Assembly: GCF_000389965.1 (NCBI RefSeq)
Contig: NC_021191.1
Location: 6,325,501 to 6,389,500 of the forward strand
DNA: 64,000 bases
Origin: Actinoplanes sp. N902-109
Lineage (GTDB): Bacteria; Actinomycetota; Actinomycetes; Mycobacteriales; Micromonosporaceae
Reading direction: 5' to 3'
The notes below the pieces were generated by a model. The model saw only the letters and a program-made list of their open reading frames with translations. It had not been told where the DNA came from and made no database searches. A program made the position numbers and the translations under genes. Numbering within the stretch: position 1 is the stretch's first letter; every line of letters begins with the position of its first letter. Of the stretch, positions 34,289 through 42,174 are shown one piece after another.

Positions 34289-34962
34289 CGGGCGCCGGCC
34301 CGGGACAGGCTGCGCCCGTCGCGCACGGTGATGCCCCGGTCGGCGTACGCGGCCACCCGTACGTCATGGGTGACCAGCACGACCGCCGTGCCGGACTCGC
34401 GCGCCGCCCCGGTCAGCAGCGTCATCACCCGTTCCCCGGCCACCGAGTCCAGGGCACCGGTCGGCTCGTCGGCGAACACCACCCGCGGCTCGGTGACCAG
34501 GGCCCGGGCCACCGCCACCCGCTGCTGCTGGCCGCCGGACAGCTCACCGGGCAGGCCGGCCCGCTTGTCGGCCACCTGCAAGCGGTCCAGGCAGGCCAGG
34601 GCGCGCGCCTCCGCCCGGCGCCGGGACACGCCGTCGAGCCGCAGCGGCAGCGCCACGTTCTCCAGTGCGCTGAGCTCGGGCACCAGCTGTCCGAACTGGA
34701 ACACGAAGCCGAAGGCGCGACGCCGCAGCGCACTGCGCTCGGCATCGGAGGCGCGCGACAGGTCGCGGCCCTCGTACAGCACGGCTCCGGCGTCCGGGGC
34801 GGTCAGCCCGGCCGCGCAGTGCAGCAGCGTGGACTTGCCGGACCCGGACGGTCCCATGACCGACAGGATCTCGCCGGCGTGCACGATCAGGTCGGCACCG
34901 GCCAGCGCGACGGTCGGGCCGTACGCCTTGTGCAGGCCGACCGCCTCCAGCAGCGGGCTCAC
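34285..34962 (-). CDS. ABC transporter ATP-binding protein, LolD/MacB type
   Basis: A 225-residue ATPase with Walker A GPSGSGKST, Q-loop region FGFVFQFGQLVPELSALENV, signature LSGGQQQRVAVARAL and Walker B VVFADEPTGALD, the latter typical of the MacB/LolD exporter family. The GTG at 34962 overlaps the PadR stop (GTGA) and is preferred over a GTG twelve bases upstream. It pairs with the FtsX-like permease encoded next. Confidence 0.92.
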   Translation of the reverse strand: MSPLLEAVGLHKAYGPTVALAGADLIVHAGEILSVMGPSGSGKSTLLHCAAGLTAPDAGAVLYEGRDLSRASDAERSALRRRAFGFVFQFGQLVPELSALENVALPLRLDGVSRRRAEARALACLDRLQVADKRAGLPGELSGGQQQRVAVARALVTEPRVVFADEPTGALDSVAGERVMTLLTGAARESGTAVVLVTHDVRVAAYADRGITVRDGRSLSRAGAR

Positions 34963-35483
34963 CGCAGCACCCACTCGCCGAGCTCGTCCAGCTGCGTGGC
35001 GGTGTGCTCCAGCCAGCGCAGGTCCGCCTCCAGGTGGAACAGCGCGTGGTCGCAGATCAGCCGGTCGGCCAGGTCACCGCCGATCTTGCGCCGGGTGAGC
35101 TCGCGCATCGCGGTCAGGTGTTCCTCGCGCTGCAGGTCGAGCACCGCGGTGGCGGACCGGCCGGTCAGCAGCGCGCCCACCACCTTGGCGTACAGCGTGC
35201 TCTGCAGGTAACGCTCGGGGCGTTCCGGCTCGTCGAGCCAGCGCTGCACATCGGTCACCCCGGCCGCGGTGATGGTGTAGCGCTTGCGGTCCGGGCCGCC
35301 ACCCGCCTCCGGCGCATCGACCTCGACGAGACCGTTCTTCAGCAGCTTGGCCAGCGTGGTGTAGACCTGCCCGTAGTGCAGCGGGCGCTCCGGGCCGAAG
35401 TGCTGGTCGTAAGCGCGCTTGAGGTCGTACCCGTGCCGGGGCTCGGCCTCGAGCAGCGCGAGAAACGCCGTGGCGATCGTCAT
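34959..35483 (-). CDS. PadR-family transcriptional regulator
   Basis: A 174-residue repressor. The winged helix AFLALLEAEPRHGYDLKRAY then HFGPERPLHYGQVYTTLAKL and LLKNGLVEVD (about residues 5-58) is the PadR signature, followed by the C-terminal dimerisation helices with DHALFHLEADLRWLEH. PadR proteins often repress multidrug ABC exporters encoded next to them, which is the case here: it is first in a three-gene overlapping operon. A palindrome immediately upstream is its probable operator. Confidence 0.9.
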   Translation of the reverse strand: MTIATAFLALLEAEPRHGYDLKRAYDQHFGPERPLHYGQVYTTLAKLLKNGLVEVDAPEAGGGPDRKRYTITAAGVTDVQRWLDEPERPERYLQSTLYAKVVGALLTGRSATAVLDLQREEHLTAMRELTRRKIGGDLADRLICDHALFHLEADLRWLEHTATQLDELGEWVLR

Positions 35484-35491
35484 GGCGCGGC

Positions 35492-35513
35492 ACTATACAC
35501 CTGGGTGAATAGT
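35492..35513. promoter_or_regulatory. Palindromic PadR operator
   Basis: The 22 bases at 35492-35513 form a near-perfect palindrome with arms ACTAT-CACC and GGTG-ATAGT, located nine bases before the PadR start codon and between it and the divergent patatin-like gene. Position and symmetry fit autoregulation by PadR; the site could also affect the divergent gene. Confidence 0.7.
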
Positions 35514-35544
35514 CGGCCGGGGCGCCGGGGTTAGCATCGTGGCC

Positions 35545-36261
35545 ATGATCGATGCGCTTGTGCTCGCGGGCGGCGGCGTGGCCGGCATCGCGTGGGAGCT
35601 GGGTGTGCTGCAGGGCATCGAGGTGGACCTCGACCTCGACGAGTACATCGCCCGGATGACCGAGGCCACCCGCGGCGCAGCCGACGACGGCGAACCCCCC
35701 GACCCGGTCGAGCTCCGCCGCCGGATGGGAGCGATGGCCCTGGCCACCGCCACGGTCCGCGAGGACGTCCGGCTGGCCTCGATCGCCGCCCGGCTGCCCC
35801 GCCCGGAATGGCCCCGGCGCACCCTGCTGATCCCCGCGGTCGACGCGAACACCGGCGAGTTCGAGGTCTTCACCCGCGACTCCGGTGTGGCCCTGGTCGA
35901 CGCGGTGGCAGCCAGCTGCGCCGTCCCCGGCGTCTGGCCCCCGGTCACCATCGGGCAACGCCGCTTCGTCGACGGCGGCGTCCGCTCCGGCACCAACACC
36001 GACCTGGCCCGGGGCGCCGACCGCATCGTGCTGATCGCCCCTGCCCCGCCCGGCGCCCCGGCCCAGCTGGGCGATCTGAACGCGGAAATCGCCGCGCTGG
36101 CCCCCGGCACGACCCACATCGTCTGGGCCGACGAAGCCTCGGTCGCGGCCTTCGGCACCAACCCGCTGTCCCCGGCGACCCGAGGCCCCGCAGCCCGCGC
36201 CGGCCGAGCCGTCGGCCGCGCCCGGGCCCAGGCCCTCGGCGCGTTCCTCAGGCCTGCGTAA
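35545..36261 (+). CDS. Patatin-like protein lacking the nucleophile elbow, probably inactive
   Basis: A 238-residue protein. The oxyanion motif LAGGGVAGIAWELGVLQGI (about residues 6-24) and the catalytic-Asp motif RFVDGGVRSGTN (about residues 148-159) are those of patatin-like phospholipases. The GxSxG block with the nucleophile Ser, normally about 30 residues after the first motif, is absent: GVLQGIEVDLDLDEYIARM passes directly to the helix that should follow it. Some 50 residues seem to be missing without loss of frame, so lipid hydrolysis is unlikely. The ATG at 35545 is used; a GTG six bases upstream is possible. Confidence 0.8.
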   Translation: MIDALVLAGGGVAGIAWELGVLQGIEVDLDLDEYIARMTEATRGAADDGEPPDPVELRRRMGAMALATATVREDVRLASIAARLPRPEWPRRTLLIPAVDANTGEFEVFTRDSGVALVDAVAASCAVPGVWPPVTIGQRRFVDGGVRSGTNTDLARGADRIVLIAPAPPGAPAQLGDLNAEIAALAPGTTHIVWADEASVAAFGTNPLSPATRGPAARAGRAVGRARAQALGAFLRPA

Positions 36262-36265
36262 CAGT

Positions 36266-36296
36266 GGTGGCGCGGTGATCGGATCACCGCGCCACC
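36266..36296. terminator. Bidirectional hairpin terminator
   Basis: GGTGGCGCGGTGATC (36266-36280) and GATCACCGCGCCACC (36282-36296) form a long stem between the ends of the convergent patatin-like and GH11 genes. It can serve transcription from both sides. Confidence 0.85.
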
Positions 36297-36310
36297 GAGG
36301 TTCGCTACGG

Positions 36311-37345
36311 TCAACTGCTACTACAGGAGACCGATGGCCAGGTCCATTGGCCATTGGTCGAGACCGTGAGACCGAAGTTGTTGCCGCTGCCGTTGGGTTT
36401 GGCCACCATCGTGTACTGACTGGGCCAGCTGGCGCTGGTGTTCCAGGTGTTGTAGACGACCGACGGGGCCACCATGTTCACCGTGACGGTCCAGTTGCTG
36501 GAGCCGGCGACCGCGACGTTGAGGTTGTACCAGCTGTCCCCCACCGTGCCGGCCGACAGCGTCGCGGTGCAGCCGTTGTTGCTGCCACCACCGCCGCCGC
36601 CACCGCCACCGCCACCGCCACCGCCACCGCCGCCACTGCCGCGGCTGACGCTGACGTTGGAGTTGCCGCTGCCGCCGCCCCATGCCTCGGTCGCCATGAC
36701 CTGGTAGTTCATCGTGCCGAGGTTCATGCCGTGGCTGGCCCAGGCGTTGACGAAGTTGGGGAACGTGATGGTTCCGCTGGTGCGCGGCGAGTTGCGGATC
36801 GCGAGGTATTGCCAGAACGTCGCGGTGCCCTGGATCGAGGGCTGGTTGACCTGCTGGTGCTTGATGATGGTGTACGTGCCACCGTCGCTGGTCATGGTGC
36901 CCATGTTCTGGCCGGCGTAGTTGGGCGAGCCCACGTAGCCGTCGATGACGTAGTACTCGACGAGCGGGTTCGTGGACCAGCCGTAGAGCGACAGCAGGTT
37001 GGTGCCGCCGGACGCGTTGAGGCTGCCGGTGTAGGACACCGACTGGGAGGTGTTGCCGGGATTCCAGCCGACACCGGCGACGAAGTCCCCGATGCCGCTC
37101 CAGGTGCTGGAGTAGCTGCTGCTCGAGTTCAGCGTGATGCACGCTGAACCCTGCCCGGCGGTCCACATCTGGTAGTAGGTGCCGCCGCTGGTGTTGCTCT
37201 GATTCGAGCAGATCGTCGTGGCCGCGCTCGCGGGACCGCCCCCGGTCAGCGCCGCCGCGGTCAGGACGATCGTGCAGGCGCCGGCGAGGAGCAGCCTGAG
37301 CCGGCCGCGGCTACGGCCGCGCCGATGGTGCGGAGCTTCGTTCAT
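36311..37345 (-). CDS. Secreted GH11 endo-1,4-beta-xylanase with C-terminal carbohydrate-binding domain
   Basis: A 344-residue exported xylanase. An AGGAG-type ribosome-binding site precedes the ATG. A signal peptide with an Arg-rich start (HHRRGRSRGRLRLLLAGACT) ends near ASAATT. The catalytic domain has the GH11 motifs LVEYYVIDGYVGSP (nucleophile Glu) and QVMATEAWGGGSG (acid/base Glu). A linker of about 17 consecutive glycines (encoded near 36589-36636) connects to a C-terminal beta-sandwich of the CBM2-like type bounded by two cysteines. It degrades xylan outside the cell and would cooperate with the CE2-like esterase. Confidence 0.92.
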   Translation of the reverse strand: MNEAPHHRRGRSRGRLRLLLAGACTIVLTAAALTGGGPASAATTICSNQSNTSGGTYYQMWTAGQGSACITLNSSSSYSSTWSGIGDFVAGVGWNPGNTSQSVSYTGSLNASGGTNLLSLYGWSTNPLVEYYVIDGYVGSPNYAGQNMGTMTSDGGTYTIIKHQQVNQPSIQGTATFWQYLAIRNSPRTSGTITFPNFVNAWASHGMNLGTMNYQVMATEAWGGGSGNSNVSVSRGSGGGGGGGGGGGGGGGGGSNNGCTATLSAGTVGDSWYNLNVAVAGSSNWTVTVNMVAPSVVYNTWNTSASWPSQYTMVAKPNGSGNNFGLTVSTNGQWTWPSVSCSSS

Positions 37346-37710
37346 CGATGCTTTCTCCTCTGGAGGACGAGCCGGGAGGTGCCAGGAGCCATCGAGCCGT
37401 CCGCAGGCGGGACGAGGCGTCGAACGATCGGTGCCGCCGGACGGGTCCGGGCTGCCGGCGGTCGGGTCACCCGGGAGCGTGGGTCGCGGACCGGACCGTG
37501 TCGGCAGCTGTCGGCAACGCCAACGGCATCAACATATGTCAATTACATTGCACGCGGGACGCGATACTGTCAATCGATGTTTCTCGGTGCCACGCGACGG
37601 GTGGACGCCGCGCCTACGCGGCCGGACGGCCACCCGAATGGATACTCGTGAGCGGCGTCGCGTCGACCACGCGGTGCCGGTCACCCGCAACCCGACGCCG
37701 GAGCAGCTCA
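37346..37710. promoter_or_regulatory. Divergent promoter region, xylanase and PaaX-like genes
   Basis: This 365-base stretch holds no convincing gene. Its centre (about 37525-37580) is markedly less GC-rich than the flanks. On the minus strand two TTGACA hexamers (complements of TGTCAA at 37538-37543 and 37568-37573, near the xylanase side) could be -35 elements or a direct-repeat operator. The rest shows no clear hairpin or small gene. A GGAG Shine-Dalgarno sequence at 37700-37703 serves the PaaX-like gene. Confidence 0.45.
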
Positions 37711-38667
37711 GTGGTCAGCCCGTACGACATCGAGGAAATCTTTCCCAACGACCCGGCGGGCGTGCCCCGGCCGCGTCAGCAGGCCGGCAGCACCGCGCAG
37801 AATCTGGCCGTGACGCTCGTGGCCGACTACACCCTGCGCACCCGGGCCGCACTGCCGTCCGCCTCGATCGTCGCGCTGCTGGAGGAAGCGGGGATCGGGA
37901 GCGGCGCCGCCCGTACGGCCATCAGCCGGCTGTCCCGGAGCCGGATCCTGGAAAGCAGCCGGGACGGGCGGCACAGCTCCTACCGCCTGACGACCGCCGC
38001 CGCCGCCGAGCTGAGCGCGGGCGGCGCCTGGATCGCCCGGTTCGGCACCCGGGCCGAGCCGTGGGACGGATACTGGACCCTCGTGTCGTTCTCGTTCCCC
38101 CAGGAGGAGCGCGGCCGGCGACGAGCTCTCCGCGGCCAGCTGAGATGGCTGGGGTTCGCGCCCCTGTACGACGCGCTCTGGGTCTCTCCCGACGCACCGA
38201 ACCCCATCGTCAAGGAACGACTGACCACCACCACCCTGGGCGCCATGACGATGTTCCGGGCCTGCCACGTGGACCTCGCCACCCCGGCCAACCGCAACCC
38301 CATCGACGCCTGGGACGTCGCGGCCATCGCGAGGCACTACGACGCCTTCATCGGCCGATGGCAGCCGATGCTGCCCCGCATCAGCGCTGGATCGGTCGCC
38401 GGCGCCGCCGCCGTGCGGGCCCGCACCGAAATCATGGATGCCTACCGGCTGTTCCCCGTCATCGATCCGGAACTGCCGATCGAGCTGCTGCCCGCCGGTT
38501 GGCCACGGGCGCGGGCCCGCGCGGTGTTCGCCGCCGTCTACGACGGACTCGTCGCACCCGCCCAGGACCACGTACGCACCTTGGTGGCCCGGTTCAGCGA
38601 CTCGCCTTGCCCAGGGATCCAGGCCCACAGCACGGCGGAGATCGGCGATGCCGGGGATGCCCCGTGA
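37711..38667 (+). CDS. PaaX-family transcriptional regulator
   Basis: A 318-residue regulator. The N-terminal winged helix contains ALPSASIVALLEEAGIGSGA then ARTAISRLSRSRILESSRDG, the central part has WDGYWTLVSFSFPQEERGRR, and the C-terminal part carries the DPELPIELLPAGWPRARA motif that is the strongest PaaX signature (DP.LP..LLP..W.G..A). PaaX represses phenylacetate degradation in response to phenylacetyl-CoA, but no paa genes are nearby, so this paralogue probably controls the coupled hydrolase gene. The GTG start follows a GGAG by seven bases. Confidence 0.85.
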   Translation: MVSPYDIEEIFPNDPAGVPRPRQQAGSTAQNLAVTLVADYTLRTRAALPSASIVALLEEAGIGSGAARTAISRLSRSRILESSRDGRHSSYRLTTAAAAELSAGGAWIARFGTRAEPWDGYWTLVSFSFPQEERGRRRALRGQLRWLGFAPLYDALWVSPDAPNPIVKERLTTTTLGAMTMFRACHVDLATPANRNPIDAWDVAAIARHYDAFIGRWQPMLPRISAGSVAGAAAVRARTEIMDAYRLFPVIDPELPIELLPAGWPRARARAVFAAVYDGLVAPAQDHVRTLVARFSDSPCPGIQAHSTAEIGDAGDAP

Positions 38668-39466
38668 GGCGGCACCCGTGAGGGCCCCGGCCACTGCCAC
38701 CGTCGTCGTCGACGACGGCACCACGATCGCCTACCACGGGTGGGAGGCGGACCCGGGCCTCGCCGCCGACCCGGTCCCGGTCGTCCTGCAGCACGGGTTC
38801 ACCGCCGACACCAGGACCGACTGGCAGGTTCCGGGAACCGTGGCCGGCCTCACCGCCACCGGGCGCCGGGTGGTGGGCGTCGACGCTCGCGGGCACGGCC
38901 GGTCCGGGAAGTCGCCCGACGCCGGACGCTACGGCGAACGGCGGATGGCCGAGGATCTGCTCGCCGTCATCGACCTGCTCGACCTGCCCGTCGTGGATCT
39001 CGTCGGCTACTCGATGGGCGCCGTCGTGGTGCTGCTCGCCGCCGCCTCGCGAGCCACCGTCCGCCGGCTGGTGGTCGGTGGCGTGGGGGCCGGGATCGTG
39101 GAGGTCGGCGGGGTGGACACCCGGGCGTTGCCGAGCGACCGGCTGGCCCGGGCCTTCCTGGCCGAGGCCCCGGACGACCTGCCGCCCGGGATCGCCCGCC
39201 TGCGGGCGCACGCCGGGATGCTCGGAGCCGATCTGCCGTCACTGGCCGCACAGGCCCGCGCCGTCCATCGCGAGGGCATCGACCTCACCGCCATCACCGC
39301 CGACACCCTCGTCATCGCCGGCGACACCGACCCGCTCGCCCAGCGCCCGCACCTTCTCGCCGAGGCCATCGCCGGCGCCTCACTACGCATGGTCACCGGT
39401 GGGCACGACGTCGTCGTCGGCAGTCGGGAGTTCCGGTCCGCCGTCATCGATTTCCTCAGCCGCTGA
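38648..39466 (+). CDS. Alpha/beta hydrolase
   Basis: A 272-residue hydrolase. The oxyanion HGF of VVLQHGFTAD, the strand VVGVDARGHGRSGK, the nucleophile elbow GYSMG (Ser about residue 121), the acid in VIAGDTDPLA and the catalytic His in GGHDVV are all present in order. The ATG at 38648 is preceded by GGAG and overlaps the PaaX gene end by 20 bases; GTG 38678 is an alternative. It is probably an esterase or lactonase controlled by the upstream regulator. Confidence 0.87.
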   Translation: MPGMPREAAPVRAPATATVVVDDGTTIAYHGWEADPGLAADPVPVVLQHGFTADTRTDWQVPGTVAGLTATGRRVVGVDARGHGRSGKSPDAGRYGERRMAEDLLAVIDLLDLPVVDLVGYSMGAVVVLLAAASRATVRRLVVGGVGAGIVEVGGVDTRALPSDRLARAFLAEAPDDLPPGIARLRAHAGMLGADLPSLAAQARAVHREGIDLTAITADTLVIAGDTDPLAQRPHLLAEAIAGASLRMVTGGHDVVVGSREFRSAVIDFLSR

Positions 39467-39554
39467 ACCCTGGCGGTGCTGCCGTCGACACCCGGGCGTC
39501 GGCACCCGGGCGTCGGGGCCCGATGCGCGCGGAAGGGCGGGCGCGGCGGGCAGG

Positions 39555-40121
39555 TCAGTCGGTGCAGAGGGCTTCGCGCAGCGTGGTGATGGCGGCGTCG
39601 AGGCAGGCGGGGAACGGCTCAGCGCCGTCGGCGTCGATCCAGTGGGTCCAGGCCGTGGCGAAGGCCAGGCCGGTCAGGTGGGCGATCGCGGCGGCCTTGC
39701 CGGGGGCGGTGCCGCGCCGGTGGAGGGCCTCGGTCAGGGCGGTGGTGATGGCGGCGGCCTTGGAGCGTTCGCGTTCCTGGAGTTCGGGGGTGGTGGCGAT
39801 GATGGCGCGGCGGAGGGCGGGCTGGGTGGCGTGGGTGGCCAGGTGGGCGCCAGCGGCGGCGAGGGCTTGCAGCGCCGCGGCGAGGGGTGGGGTGTGCTCG
39901 GGGGCGGCCAGGACGGTTTCGGCGATGTACGGCGGGAGCTGGTCCGAGCCGGCGAACAGGACTTCGCGCTTGTCCGGGAAGTAGCGGAAGTACGAGCGCC
40001 GGGTGATGCCCGCGTGTTCGGCGATCTGGGTGATGGTCACCGCCTCGTACCCGTACCGGTGGAAGAGTTCGAGAGCCGCCTCGCGCAAGCGGTCCTCGGT
40101 GCCGGGGTCCCATCGCGCCAT
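39555..40121 (-). CDS. TetR-family transcriptional regulator
   Basis: A 188-residue regulator with HTH RLREAALELFHRYGYEAVTI then QIAEHAGITRRSYFRYFPDK (about residues 11-50). It resembles the TetR protein at 17289-17861 in its opening and in the C-terminal domain (TPELQERERSKAAAITTALT against SSPALHERAVLKRAVLAQTM), indicating a paralogous pair. It is divergent from the saccharopine-dehydrogenase-like gene across a perfect inverted repeat. Confidence 0.88.
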   Translation of the reverse strand: MARWDPGTEDRLREAALELFHRYGYEAVTITQIAEHAGITRRSYFRYFPDKREVLFAGSDQLPPYIAETVLAAPEHTPPLAAALQALAAAGAHLATHATQPALRRAIIATTPELQERERSKAAAITTALTEALHRRGTAPGKAAAIAHLTGLAFATAWTHWIDADGAEPFPACLDAAITTLREALCTD

Positions 40122-40138
40122 GCCACCAGCCTACCAAG

Positions 40139-40163
40139 CGTGATGACTCGGTGTGTCATCACG
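40139..40163. promoter_or_regulatory. TetR operator, perfect inverted repeat
   Basis: CGTGATGAC (40139-40147) and GTCATCACG (40155-40163) are separated by seven bases in the divergent intergenic region. A related half-site TGAGACATCA lies at 40188-40197. Symmetry and position mark it as the operator of the adjacent TetR protein controlling both directions. Confidence 0.75.
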
Positions 40164-40211
40164 TGCTACCGTCGCTGACGACACAGTGAGACATCACCAT
40201 GAGGACGGGCC

Positions 40212-41249
40212 ATGACAGGTGAGATCTGGGTACTCGGCGCTTCCGGGCGCATCGGCCGGGCGGTCGCGGCCCGGCTGAGAGCGAACGACGCGAACGTCGT
40301 GCTGGTCGGCCGCAACCCGGACGCGCTGCCCGGGAAGGCCGTGGTGATCGCCGACGGGGCCGGGCAGATGGCCGCCCGGATCGCCGAGCGGCGCCCCGCC
40401 GTGGTGGTCAACACCATGGGCGGGTACGCCGGTACGGCCGTACCGCTTGCCCGGGCCTGCCTGCCCGCGGGGCACTACCTGGACCTGGCCGCCGACCTCA
40501 CCGCGATCCCCGCCCTGCTGGCGCTGCACGACGAGGCCGCCGCGGCCGGGCGCACCCTGATCACCGGGGCCGGGTTCGGCGTGCTGGCCGGCGAGGCCGT
40601 GGTCGTCGAGCTGTGCCGGGACCGTCCGCGGCCGGCGCGGGTACGGGTGGACGCGCTCAGCTCGGTGGCGCTGGAGGCCGGCTCGATGGGCGAGGCGTTC
40701 GCCGCGTCGATCGTCGACGTGATCACCACCGGCGGGCGGCAGTATCGCAACGGCATGCTGGTCAAGGCGGCCCTCGGCGGCGACGTGCGGACCCATGCGC
40801 TGCCCGACGGGCAGACGGTGCGGTCCGCCTCCGCCCCCTCCGGCGAGCTGGTCGCCGCGCAGCGGGCCAGTGGCGCACCCGATGTCACCGTCACCACCGC
40901 GCTCGCCCCGACCGCCCCGGGCGCCCGGCTGGCGCTGCCCGCCCTGGCCGCCCTGCTGTCCGTCCCGGCCGTCCGCCGGTTCGCCGTCCGGCGGCTCGCC
41001 CGGGTCACCATGAAGGCCACCCCCCGCCCCCGTACGCACTCCTGGGGCCACGCCGTTGTCACCTGGCCCGACGGCAGCAGCCGGGAGGGCTGGCTGCGCA
41101 CCGGCGACGGCATGGACTTCACCGCGGACGTCGCCACCGAGACCGCCCTGCGCCTGGCCCGCGGCGAGGCACCGCCCGGCGCGTACACCCCCGCTCAGGC
41201 CTTCGGCACGGACCTGGCCACGGCCGCCGGCGCGGTGCTGCTCACGTAA
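40212..41249 (+). CDS. Saccharopine dehydrogenase-like NAD(P)-binding protein
   Basis: A 345-residue protein starting with the Rossmann motif IWVLGASGRIGRAVAARLRA (GxxGxxG, about residues 5-24), followed by VVLVGRNPDAL, VVNTMGGYAGTAVPLARACL and YLDLAAD, the usual pattern of the saccharopine dehydrogenase/trans-acting enoyl reductase superfamily. The C-terminal part carries the substrate domain. Reaction unknown; relatives reduce lipid or hydrophobic intermediates. It is induced or repressed through the divergent TetR, judging by the operator. Confidence 0.82.
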   Translation: MTGEIWVLGASGRIGRAVAARLRANDANVVLVGRNPDALPGKAVVIADGAGQMAARIAERRPAVVVNTMGGYAGTAVPLARACLPAGHYLDLAADLTAIPALLALHDEAAAAGRTLITGAGFGVLAGEAVVVELCRDRPRPARVRVDALSSVALEAGSMGEAFAASIVDVITTGGRQYRNGMLVKAALGGDVRTHALPDGQTVRSASAPSGELVAAQRASGAPDVTVTTALAPTAPGARLALPALAALLSVPAVRRFAVRRLARVTMKATPRPRTHSWGHAVVTWPDGSSREGWLRTGDGMDFTADVATETALRLARGEAPPGAYTPAQAFGTDLATAAGAVLLT

Positions 41250-41323
41250 CCTGTCCCGGCACGTGGCCTGTCACGCGCCGCAGCACCGACGGAGCCCGAC
41301 GCACCAGGCGCCTGACCGCCGGA

Positions 41324-42070
41324 TCAGCCGACCCGCCGTGCCATGCGGATCTCGGTGCGCAGCGCGGGCGGGCCGTCGACCGGGGCCGGGTCCTCCGGCG
41401 TCGCGGTCACCCCACCGGCGGCGACCCGGTCGAGCGTACCCAGACCGGCCGGCTGCACCTGTCCGAAGATGGTGTAGTTCGGCCGCAGCGCGGAGTCGGC
41501 GTACACCAGGAAGAACTGGCTGCCGTTGGTGTCGGGACCGGCGTTGGCCATGGCCAGCACACCCCGGGCGTAGACCCGCCGCGCGCCGGTCGGGTCGGTG
41601 GGCGCGGGCGGCAACCCGGTCGGCAGCTCGTCGCGGTAGCGGTAGCCCGGCCCGCCCTCGCCGGTGCCGGACGGGTCGCCGCACTGCAACACCGACAACG
41701 TCGGGTACGCGGTGAGCCGGTGGCAGATCGTCCGGTCGTAGAACCGGTGCTGCACCAGGTGCACGAAGCTCTGCACCGTGCAGGGTGCCTGCGCCCGGTC
41801 GAGCTCCAGCGGGATCGGGCCGAGGTTGGTGCGCAGCAGCACCCGCACCGTACCGCGGGAAGGCGTGTGCCCGGGGTCGCGCGGCAACGGCACCGGCCGC
41901 ACCGCCGGGTCGTCGGGCGTCGGCGTGTAGGCACACGGCCCGGCCGTCGGACCGGCCGGTGGTCCCGCCGCGGCCGGGGCCGCATCGGCGAGACCGATGC
42001 CGACGGCGACCACGAGTGTCACCAGGGCAGGCACGAGTGTCACCAGGGCGGGCAGGCGGCGCTTGAGCAC
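41324..42070 (-). CDS. Secreted peptidyl-prolyl cis-trans isomerase, cyclophilin type
   Basis: A 248-residue exported cyclophilin. The GTG at 42070, preceded by GGAGG, starts a signal peptide whose hydrophobic core holds the direct repeat PALVTLV-PALVTLV, produced by an in-frame 21-base duplication (42011-42052). The cyclophilin body shows VLLRTNLGPIPLELDRAQAP, SFVHLVQHRFYDRTICHRL, ARGVLAMANAGPDTNGSQFF and NYTIFGQVQPAGLGTLD. An insert with one cysteine (LSVLQCGDPSG) replaces the usual GFMIQGGD segment. It assists folding of exported proteins. Confidence 0.88.
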   Translation of the reverse strand: MLKRRLPALVTLVPALVTLVVAVGIGLADAAPAAAGPPAGPTAGPCAYTPTPDDPAVRPVPLPRDPGHTPSRGTVRVLLRTNLGPIPLELDRAQAPCTVQSFVHLVQHRFYDRTICHRLTAYPTLSVLQCGDPSGTGEGGPGYRYRDELPTGLPPAPTDPTGARRVYARGVLAMANAGPDTNGSQFFLVYADSALRPNYTIFGQVQPAGLGTLDRVAAGGVTATPEDPAPVDGPPALRTEIRMARRVG

Positions 42071-42174
42071 TTGGAACCTCCACGGTCGGACGGCTGCCCC
42101 CTGGTCTAATCGACCATGTTCCATGCGTCAAGCCACCGCCCCGTACCGGGGACCGGGCTTTGCTAGGGTGCGGC

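Noticed and set aside
36589..36636. The CCACCG repeat as a separate regulatory repeat
   Set aside because: It encodes the poly-glycine linker of the xylanase in the proper frame and needs no other explanation.
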